This document shows, one piece after another, positions 38,393-47,747 of a DNA stretch of 64,000 nt. This stretch comes from Aselliscus stoliczkanus (lineage: Eukaryota > Chordata > Mammalia > Chiroptera > Hipposideridae). The stretch is from contig CM066738.1 of the NCBI GenBank assembly GCA_033961575.1, positions 73,135,978-73,199,977 of the forward strand, read 5' to 3'. The stretch's first letter is position 1, and the number at the start of each line of letters is the position of its first letter. The notes beneath the pieces are model-generated. The model did no database searches and was not told where the DNA came from. It saw only the letters and a list, made by a program, of their open reading frames with translations. Position numbers and translations under genes: made by a program.

Positions 38393-39103
38393 CAAAATGG
38401 CAATAGCTACGTATTTATCAACAAATAACTTCAATGTAAATGGATGAAATGCTCCGATCAAAAGAAACAGGAGGGCTGAATAGATAAGAAAATGAAACCC
38501 TTACATATGCTGCCTTATCAAGAGTCACTTCAGATTGAGAGACACACACACAGATGGAAAGTAAAAAAATGAAAAAAGATATTTCATGAAAACGGAAACA
38601 ACCCAACCAACCAAAAAGCTGGGGTAGCCATACTTATACTAGACAAAATAAATTTTAAAACAAAGGCTATAATGAGACAAAGAAGGACCCAGTAATCCCA
38701 CTTCTCAGTATTTATCCAAAGAAACCCAAAACACTACTTGGAGGGGATGCATGCATCCATGTGTTCATTGCAGCATTGTTTTCAATGGCCAAGATATGGA
38801 GGCAGCCTGGGTGTCCATCAATGAAAGAATGCATAAAGAGGAGGTGGTACACAGATATAGTGGACTATTGCTCGGCCACAGAAGGGAATGGGTTCTTGCC
38901 ATCTGTAACAGCATGGATGGGCCTGGGGGGTATTGTGCTGAATGGAGTATGTCAGATTGAGAAAGACAGATGTAATTTGATTTCACTTATATGTGGGAAT
39001 CTAAAGAACAAAATAAACAAATAAACAAATCAGAAACAAATTCATAGATACAGAGAACATTTTGATGGTTGCCAGATGGGAAAAGGGTTGGGGGTGTAGA
39101 AGA

Positions 39104-39410
39104 AAAAATGGGAAGGGATGAAGAAGTACAAATTCGTTTTTACAAAATAGTTATGGGGATGTAGAGTATAGCATAAGGAATATAGTCAATAATATTACAA
39201 TAACTATGTATGGTGTTAGATGGGTACTAGATTTGTTGGGGTGATAGATAGGATGCACTTGGGGAGCAGGGTGAAAAAGTTGAAGGGATTAAAGCACAAA
39301 TATATGGTTACAAAATAGCTATGGGCATGTAAAGTACAGCATAGAGAATACAGTCAATAGTATGGTAATAACTATGTATAGTGCCAGGTGTGTACTAGAC
39401 TAGTCAGGGG
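39104..39410 (+). repeat. Tandem repeat pair in the L1 3' UTR (about 167-bp period)
   Basis: Two units share TTACAAAATAG(T/C)TATGGG, 'agcata..gaata.agtcaata' and 'taataactatgta', the first near 39140-39240 and the second near 39307-39410. Confidence 0.7.
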
Positions 39411-40629
39411 GACCACTTCTTAAATTATAAATTATACAAATGTCTAACCACTATGCTGTACACCCAAAATTACTATAAAATAATATTGAATGTAAAAAAA
39501 AAAAGAACTCTACTACTCCATGGAATGATTTTGAACTATTTTGGCCTAGTACTCAAAGAACAAATATGTACATTCAAGATTCATGGTTATATACCAAAAC
39601 TTTCCTATTTTTGAATTCCATATGTTCTAAAATGAAACTCTAACCACATGGAAAGCATCAGCAAAAAATCCAGAACGGGACATAAATACAGAAAATCTAG
39701 AGATGGTGGTGGCAACAAATTGAACGTGGGGGCGCAAGGATAAGTACTAGGCAAGCATGGAACTAGGGACAAACAGTGGATATGAGGCAGCTGCTTCCAT
39801 GTTCCACGCCCTGATATTCATGCCAGGGGTCATTGACTCCCTGTTCTAGTACATTGTAGATGCCAGACAAATATTGAACACAACAACAATAAATCTGAAA
39901 GTAGAATGAAGTTGGCACAATTCATTCTATTTCAAGAACATCTTGAATCTTACAAATTTATTTGGTCATGTAAATTTTCTACTTAATTTAAAAAATATTG
40001 TTTATTTAGAGGACCATAACTCACTTATTTTTCCTCTTTTATCTCAGCAAAACTTAGTATCATCAATTGAAGTATAAAACTTTTAAAGGTTTTTTTCAAC
40101 CTCATATGAAAAATTTTATTATTCAAAACAGAACTCTGCAACTTGAGTAGGTTCCGAATTGGCACCATATACATTTCATTTTTAGTACAAGAACCACGAA
40201 GAAAGAAATCTTGACTTTAAGACATTTGAATCAGACCTTCATATTGAAGATGATTTCTGAATTCTTAGAAATTTTAATGCTTGTAGTTTAATATTTTTAC
40301 ATAAAACCTAACTTTAAACTATCTAACTATTTTTGGGTAAACTTATCTATACCTCTGTGTATTAGTGAATAGATATACCTGCATATAACCCAAATACGGA
40401 ATCTACAGTATTTTTGTCACTTTGACATACTTATTCTATGTTCTTTTATTCAACTGATATTGACCGAGACATTATGATAAGCATGTTGGGTATTCAGAGG
40501 TGAGAAAGCGGAAGAAGGAAATAAACAACTAAACAAATAAGGACAATTTTTAAAGAAAATCCTAAAGAGGAGACTAACTTTAATTAAGATTTTCAGGGGA
40601 GGCCCACCTGACAAATGAGAAAGAGCCCG

Positions 40630-42030
40630 TCATTCAGAGAGGCTGGTTTGGAAGAGTAGCGGCCCAGGTGAGCATGTAGCATGCGTGAAGGTTCAGAAGC
40701 TGACTCTGCTGAAGAGATGTGAAGGCCAGCCTCATAAACTGATAAGAGGTTGGGATTTTACATGAGGGAAATTGGAAGCTACTGAAGAATTTAAGTGTCT
40801 TCATGTCTCCAAGATTCCATCCAACGGCAGCATGAAGAATGGATTGGAAGGAGGCAGAAGATGAAAGAGTGGAATGCAGTAGGAGGCTCCTGCAGTAATC
40901 AGGCCAGAAATGACTGCAGTCTATATCACGATGATGGCTTAGGGGGTGGAAAGAAATGAATGGGATACTTATTGGAGGAGGAATCAATAGTACTTATTAA
41001 TAGATTAGATGTGGGAAATGAGGGAAAAGGAGGAATCAGGAATGATTCCCAGGTTTCTTGCTTGAATAACTGGGTGTAGGGTAGCTCCCTTTCCTAAAAT
41101 AGCGGAAGTCTAGAAAATGAATTAGGCATCAGGAGAATCGAGATATTACTTTGTATACATTACACTTTGGAAATCTAAAAACAGACAAACGTAAATGTCA
41201 AGCTGTCAATAGAACACAGTAATCTGAAACTAAAAGGAGAGCTAGACTAGAAAAATGAACTTGGGAATTCTTAGCATAGAGATAGTTACAGGCTCATTAA
41301 TAGATGAGCTGCCTATTGAAATATTAGACAGAGAAGAAAAAGAGGGCCAGGGATGAGCTTCAAGAATTCCTGGGCCGGCCGAGTGGCATGTTGGTTAAGA
41401 GTTGGTTTGGGATGCCAGCTCTGAGCAGCAGGGCCTGGGTTTGGATCTCACATATGAGGGCCAGTGATGCTGCGCCCTCTACAGCTAAGATGGTGAACAA
41501 GAGCTTGGCCTGGAGCTGGGCTGCCGTGAGTCGCCTGTGATGGTGTAGGCTGCAGTAGAACTGCAGTGGGCTGCCATAGGCTACAGTAAGTGGCCAGCAG
41601 TCCACATGAGCTGCCAAGAGCTGCAGTGAGCAGCCATCCAGGGACCAGCAACCGATCTGTCTCAGCCGGGAAGAGTGCAATGATAATACCAACATGGGCC
41701 AGAGAAGCACTGAAGAACAAAAGGACAGCAACTTGTCTGTTCTCCTTCCCTGATTCCCCAACACTGTTCCCCTCCCCCAATTTCTCAATAAAATCTTAAA
41801 AAAAAATAAAATACCTGTACTTTAAAACAGACATGATGGAAAAATCTCTAAAGGCAGAAACAGGAGGAAAAGTAGAAGTGAGTACCATGACATTGGAGAA
41901 GTGCATGTCAGGGAAAGAGCTGTCCACTCTGCCTAGTGCTGCAGGCATGATGAGGACAGAAAGGCTTTCTTTGGAACCTGGAGACCACTGGCAATCTTGG
42001 TCAGAGCAATTACAACTTCTTTGGGAAAGC
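40630..42030 (+). repeat. Unnamed old interspersed repeat, copy 1 (with SINE inside)
   Basis: 'gaatggattggaaggaggca', 'taggaggctcctgcagtaat', 'ttcccaggtttcttgcttga' and later 'gagaccactggcaatcttgg' form an order I recall from an old mammalian repeat, but I cannot name the family. A long SINE interrupts it at 41372-41811. Confidence 0.5.
41372..41811 (+). mobile_element. tRNA-derived SINE, long composite form
   Basis: It starts GGGCCGGCCGAGTGGCATGT and has GAGGGCCAGTGATGCTGCGC, a GC-rich middle like that of 32725-33157, a pyrimidine-rich segment and a tail ending in CTCAATAAAATCTTAAAAAA. Target duplications are not clear. Confidence 0.88.
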
Positions 42031-42849
42031 AGACTTCGATGTGATGTGGGATAATAACAGCAGACTGGTACGTGCTCACCATTTCTATGACAGAACCTCA
42101 ATGACGATAAAACATTTGAGTCCAAGTGGGGTGAAAATATGAATAATGATCCCAAAGTTAACACACTCAGAAGAAAAACGCACATTTATTCAACACCTTC
42201 TAGGTTCTAGTCACTGTGTCAGGTGGTTCCCATGAAAACAGTTAGGTAGCTACCTGTGCTGCCATGCTGCCAAGTATGGGAAAAGGCTACCAGAGAGCCA
42301 CTAGCCAGGCACACAGCTCCAGGACACCCATCCATGGAGGCATTTGCTACTATAGGCCTGGTATTATCACAGGTATTCAGGAATATAAGATTGAGTAAAT
42401 TCTTGCACAAAGGAATTCATGGGAAGAAAAGAGAACTGCAGGATAATTATAAAGCAATGAAACAGTTTTTATATAATATGTATGACACTTTATATAAACA
42501 GGGCATTCAAGGGAAAGGGTGATGGTTATGGTGAGAATTCGTGGTCATCGGAACCCTTCTAGAGTAGGTGCTCTCCAAAAAAAGGGAAAGTTAGCCTCTT
42601 AGAAGGTAGAGGGCAGTTAGGAAGAGAGATTACTGGTGTAGAAGTGACAGAACAGGCTCAGCAAGACACAAAGGCAGTAAGTATGCCCTTGTGAGGGTTG
42701 ATTAAAGTATTTCTGACTACAGAATAAGGTGAAAGGTAAGAAAAGGAGGGAAAAAGTTATCGGGAGCCAGAGCCTAAAAAGTCTCATATTTCACAATAAA
42801 AGGATTATTAGATCATCCTATAGAGATGGCGGTGCAGAGCACTTAAAAT

Positions 42850-43560
42850 GTTTTAAATAGGGAGGGGCATGCTATTCAGATTTCTGTTTTAGATAGATTG
42901 TTCTGGCAGCTTTGTAGAGATGGATTTGAAAATGTTAAGACTGAAGTCCTAGGGAACAATTAGGAGGCTGTTTCAGTAGTTTAGTGAAAGATAACCAGAG
43001 ATTGAACTTAAAATGTGATGATGGGATAGAGAAGAGGGGATTGGTTCAATAAATACATATGAGTTGAAGTTGAGATGGCTTGATGACTAACTGAATGTGG
43101 AGAAATAGAAGCGACTCAGAAGATCAATGAATTCACAAGAGAACCCAAGACAGCAATAACAAGAGGATTTTCTTAAAAAATACCGTGCTGAGACTTCAAC
43201 TGGAGGAAAATGTCAGTGGAATTATGAGAAGCTAGAACCCGGATTTAGATACCTGGATCCTCAGAGCTTCTTGTCTACCACTTGCTAGCTGTGTAATCTT
43301 AGATCTCAATTTATCTGAGCCTGTTTTGTTGTCTGTAAAACAAGGTATTTTAGTTAAATGATCTCCACTGTCGCTGCTAGTTCTGATTCTGTGGCACTGT
43401 ACATGCATCTAGCAACATGGAGATCAACCGGTAACCCTTGCAAGAGCAATTTCATTGGATTGGTGGGGATGGTGTGAATTGAAATATAAGTAAATATTTC
43501 CTCGGAGAAACCTGGGCAGGAAGGATCCTGGAGAAATGGAAGCAGAAGGGCACGTGCTTC
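42850..43560 (+). repeat. Unnamed old interspersed repeat, copy 2 (with MIR inside)
   Basis: 'ttaggaggctgtttcagtag' and later 'atggagatcaaccggtaacccttgcaagagcaattt' repeat the landmarks of copy 1 in the same order. A MIR splits it at about 43225-43400. Confidence 0.5.
43225..43400 (+). repeat. MIR SINE (sense)
   Basis: 'taccacttgctagctgtgtaatctta' followed by 'tgagcctgttttgttgtctgtaaaa' is a good MIR core in sense orientation. Confidence 0.65.
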
Positions 43561-44825
43561 CAATATCATCATGAGACAACACTTTGAGCTCCAGATGGGG
43601 CAGCACCTGAACAGAGAGAGCCAGGGCAGTGTCAAAGAACTCCAGAAAAAGATTTAACATTTTTTCAATAGTAAATGTCAGTAACTCTGAGAGATTCTTC
43701 ACGTGTAGAAAAGCTAGATGGACAGCGTTCTTCCCATGTAACATTATCTCTACCTTTATGGAATCATTGTAGATTATGTACAAATTTCTGTCATACTCTA
43801 CATCAGAGGGGCAAAGGGAAATGAATAGGTCAATAGGTTCCCCCCAAATTTTATCCAAAACAAAGTCTGCATAGCAAATTTAGATTAGTATAGGATTTGG
43901 GCACAAAGAAAACATCTTTCACAAATTCAGAAAGCATTTTGCAGAAGAAATGGGATACAAATTCAGATCGGTCTTCAATTCCAAATTTCTAATTTCATGA
44001 CAGTTACCTACTATTATCCTCCTTTAAGTGCGACATGCCTGGTCTTTCATCCATTTCTTGGATTGTATGGGTTTATATAGTACTTACCCTTTCCTATATT
44101 CATCTAAATCCCTTTTAAATAGATAATCTAGTCTCGATTAGGTAACATTCTTTTCAGTCTGAAAGATGCATTCCAGTGTCTACCAATGCCCTCAGGTGAT
44201 CAAAAATCACAGTCCAGAAAAATCTAATCTTGTTCTTAACAATATCTATGTATCCAGGTTTCATTATCTCCCATGGTCTTCTTTTTCTCTTCTTATGTCT
44301 CAATTTTCAGCAAGAAGAGATGAAAATACCACCTACAACATTCAGTCCTTCAATTCTTACCTAGCACATCTAAGTCAATACACATACACATCATACCTCT
44401 TTTTGTGCTAAAATTTATTCCCATGTGGCATACTTGTCTTTTGGCAAAGACTTAACATAACTTCTCTTTTGCCTATACTGGTGAAAAATTTACACAATCC
44501 TCATAATGAGAAGTCACAAAAGCTTAACATGGCTAACAAAGAATAGGAATAAATGAATATTTACTAGATGTCTTTTTCTTCCTGATTCATTATTTTTAGG
44601 CTTCTTATTATAAAACTTCATATATGTTTAATAATGTTCCATGTCAAGTCCAAATAATATGGCTTACTGTACATTTTTAACTGTGGAGAGTATCAGAAGT
44701 GGGCACATAATATTTTATGACAAATAGTATAATAAAAAAATAGTAACAATGATGAAAATATTGAACAAATTAGTGAACATCTGAGGCACGAAGGAAATTT
44801 ATAGAGCTAATCCTAATGTCTGGTA

Positions 44826-45289
44826 CAGGGGTGTGCAAACTGCGACTCGCGAGCCACATGCAGTTCTTCAGGTATGTTCCGTCTCAAAAGTTTGCCAACT
44901 CCAAGAAGAGCCAATGCTGCCCCTCACAACAATTTAAAAATTATTCGAGAGCCATAAATATATGTTTACATAATCACCATTATGTGAATAATATCCTGTA
45001 AAAATTTTATAAATGAGGGCCAGCAGAGTGGCTCAGTTGGTTAAGAGCTCGCTCAAGAGTGCGAGCTGAGCTCTGAGTAACAGCAGTTCGACGCCCAGCC
45101 CAAGCTGAGCTGCCGTTGAGCTGCCAACAGGTGGCAGGATGGCTCAGCTTAAAAAAAACAAACAAATTTATAAATGAAACCATGATAGTTTTATTTTCGT
45201 TTTCAATTTTACTTCAGAGCCTGCGGCTCAAAAGCCACAGTTTCCTGATCCCTGGTGGCTCTTTCGTCTCAAAAGTTTGCTGACCCCTG
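44826..45289. mobile_element. Non-autonomous hAT transposon, interrupted by a SINE
   Basis: It starts CAGGGGTGTGCAAACT and ends AGTTTGCTGACCCCTG, inverted ends with CAGGGGT termini. It is flanked by perfect 8-bp target duplications GTCTGGTA (44818-44825 and 45290-45297), the size expected for hAT. Without the SINE it is about 300 bp and non-coding. Further inner matches (cgtctcaaaagtttgc on both sides) are partly direct. Confidence 0.88.
45017..45165 (+). mobile_element. tRNA-derived SINE, GGCTCAG-type head, nested in hAT
   Basis: GGGCCAGCAGAGTGGCTCAG, then 'ttggttaagagctcgctcaa', B-box-like GTTCGACGCCC, and 'gccaacaggtggcaggatgg', ending in A8-CAAACAA. A perfect 11-bp target duplication, TTTATAAATGA, is present on both sides (45006-45016 and 45167-45177). 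Confidence 0.88.
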
Positions 45290-45783
45290 GTCTGGTAAAT
45301 TCAGGGCATTGCTACAAGCTCTTATTAACCAGGTTCAAGGAGGTACCCTTTTGCATAGTCTTTTTTTTTTTTTTTAATCCTCTGTAACTAGGTGATTTAA
45401 AAACACTATTGTAAGAATTAAAACTGAAAAGTACTTTAGAAAGTACTTTGTTATTCTATGTATGTGCAGGATATAGTAAGCTTTACAATTCTCTTTAAGA
45501 TTTTAGGTATAATTAAAGGCTTGACCATCCCTTAAAGATAAATTTGCCTAGTCAACTCTAATGCAATTAACATGTACAGACATGTATGTTAACATTCAAC
45601 ATACTCATATGTCCTCCTTCACTTTTAAAATATCTCACCTCTAATGGTATATAATATAAAGTAATCAGGAAATATCAGAAAATATAAACCATGAACAGAT
45701 AAGAAATGGACATGTGCCTTTCCATATATGATCTACTAAGAAAAACAGGGCTTGGTGTTATTAATTTTAAATGCATACATACC

Positions 45784-45784
<1 letters not shown>

Positions 45785-45838
<54 letters not shown>

Positions 45839-45868
45839 CCTCCCTCCCTCCCTCCCTCCCTCCCTCCT
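45785..45868. repeat. (CT)n-(CCCT)n polypyrimidine tract
   Basis: About 26 CT units are followed by about eight CCCT/CCTC units. It is all pyrimidine on the plus strand. Confidence 0.95.
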
Positions 45869-46012
45869 CTCCCCCTTCTCTCACACACACAAATAAATTA
45901 ATCTTAAATTATTTTATATACCATTTAAACTAAACATTAATATATAAACTCTGTTAAACATAGCACATTTTTTTTAAAAAAAAAAGAGCAGTAATATTCT
46001 GCATCCATTTTT

Positions 46013-46110
46013 CTTTTTTGAGGGCAGTGTCACTGGCCCTCATATGTGGGACCCGAACCGGGACCGCTGGCCCCAAGCCAGCTCTTAACCACCGCACCAT
46101 TCAGCCAGCC
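46013..46110 (-). mobile_element. tRNA-derived SINE, short form
   Basis: CTTTTTTGAGGGCAGTGTCA through the reversed head to CAGCCAGCC. The target duplication is CTGCATCCATTTTT (45999-46012) against CTGTATTCATTTTT (46111-46124). Confidence 0.9.
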
Positions 46111-47741
46111 CTGTATTCATTTTTTTAAAGAATTCTTGTTCAAAAGCATTTAAAAATAAAACATTTGTAGGATAATTGGGGAGATTTGAATATGGACTTC
46201 TTATAGACAATAGTATGGATTTAATTTCTTAGCTGATTTAGTTAATTGACTTAGCTAATGATATTATGGTTAGTTAAGAAAATGTCCTTATTCTCATGAG
46301 ATATGATATCTGCAACTTACTTTCATGTGGCTCAAGTTAATAAAAAAGATTAGAGAGAGAGAGAGATATGACAAAATACTCATATCCGGTAAATAAGTGA
46401 TATGGATACATAAACACACACACGTTCACTGTATTATTCCTTTAACTTTTCTATAGATTTAATCATTTTTTGAAATAAAAAGTTGGAAAAAATAACTCAT
46501 TTCACATGATTATAACTGCCAATATTTGTTTCAAAAGAAACTATTTGGTCTAACACATCAGCCATGAACTACTATCAAAAGTATGTTCTTCCAGCTGTTG
46601 ATCAGTTCAAAAGGATTTCGTTTATTTAAATGAGAAAAAGGTGGAGATTTACTTGAGGGGGATAGAAGGGGAAAGCAGCTTCAAAGTTTGGGGCTTTGTC
46701 TGTTAGACAGATGCCACATTTCATGAGGGTGGCTCTGTATTAGTCTTCTCAGTTCCCCCCTACCAGTTGTCTGATGTTATCTGCAGGGAGACACAGGGGG
46801 GCCTCCAAGAGAGTGTGAGTGCAGAGAGAAGATAAGGGAAATGCACTGACCCCCAAATTGAAGGGAGATGGATCTCCCTGGGGTTTTCATTTGGATGGAT
46901 TTCCAGATAGGAGCAGGTAGGGAAGTGGAACAAGCTATCAGAAACCAGGTGATAAAGCATAAGGAAATTATAATAAAATGAGCTATCCTCCGCTCATCTT
47001 CAAGTAATGATGACTTATAAAACTGGTTCATTGTAAATTAACTTGTTTCTTGTATTCATTGTAGCAAAGCAAACATGAAACTACTCTTAAGCTAAGAAAG
47101 AAAAAAAAGAAACACATTAATTTTGAAACCCAATCCAAAGAGAGAGTGAAGACACGGGGGTAGTGCCTTTAAAAAGGAATATTGGGCACGTGGTGCTTAA
47201 TAAATGTAGGGGATTTTTAAAAATCCTGCTGTGAAAAAATATTTTTCTCATTACCCAGAAGACAAAGAAAAACTGTGAGTGTTGACAACATGGTATTGAA
47301 AAGCCACCCCTACCCAATTTGTATATATCTCCTTTTTAATTTACTCTAAGCCAGCATGTTAGCTAATAGTATCTTACTTTTATGTCATTATCTCTCTACC
47401 ATACACACAAGTCATAGCTGGGGATTTCAACTCATGCTGAAGCTATGCTGAGATTCCAGATCTCAGTGGTATTGGCATGAGCGTCGGTCTCTTCAGTCAT
47501 AGAGAAGACAATATCCCAGGGAGACTGGAATTAGTCCTATTTTGTACCATTCAAGCCAAAATGCTGCTTATCAAGAAGCAAGTAATTGCTAGCTAATGGC
47601 TATGGGGGGAAAAAAAAACAAAACATTGCATTTCAATCTAGGCATCTCTTGGCAAATGACAATAAATAAAGCTGAGGAAGGTGTAAACATAAAGCGGGGA
47701 CAGTTTCTGGAGGAGGTTAAACTGCAAACATTAAAAAGGCA

Positions 47742-47747
47742 AGTTAC
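47742..47747 (-). other. Splice donor of exon 4
   Basis: The minus strand reads GATGAG|GTAACT. The GT is present, but position +5 is C instead of the usual G, so the site looks weaker than the exon 5 donor. The placement is fixed by the protein join SDE-KKTYQC. Confidence 0.9.

Larger units (their letters stand above)
35849..39503 (+). mobile_element. L1 retrotransposon with intact ends and internal ORF2 deletion
   Basis: The 5' end has GGTGATTCAAGATGGCGGAG (35.85 kb). A 5' UTR of about 1.7 kb follows, then a decayed ORF1 (to 38392), about 300 bp of the ORF2 start (aatgtaaatggatgaaatgc) and a direct jump near 38688 to the last part of ORF2 (cagtaatcccacttctcag). The 3' UTR ends in poly-A. 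Target duplications are AGAATTCTACCACTAC (35833-35848) and AGAACTCTACTACTCC (39504-39519), 13 of 16 identical. The endonuclease-to-RT core of ORF2 is missing, and the total length is only about 3.65 kb. Confidence 0.88.
15938..47747 (-). other. ZNF521 intron 4 (31.8 kb)
   Basis: The intron lies between exons 4 and 5. The part next to exon 5 (15.9-19.5 kb) is largely unique apart from a MIR-like and L2-tail stretch at 16.58-16.8 kb. From 19.5 to 46.2 kb it is dense in insertions: SINEs, MIR, L2, antisense L1 fragments, one internally deleted L1, an unnamed old repeat in two copies, a hAT element and a piggyBac-like MITE, all listed separately. 46.2-47.7 kb looks unique. No second gene was found inside it. 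Confidence 0.8.

Noticed and set aside
38688..38690. L1 deletion junction as a product of ordinary L1 RNA splicing
   Set aside because: No AG|GT-type remnant is obvious at the junction, so a splice origin could not be supported; a plain deletion is equally likely.
41360..41788. 142-codon and 110-codon minus-strand frames
   Set aside because: They lie wholly inside the composite SINE at 41372-41811; chance frames in GC-rich repeat DNA.
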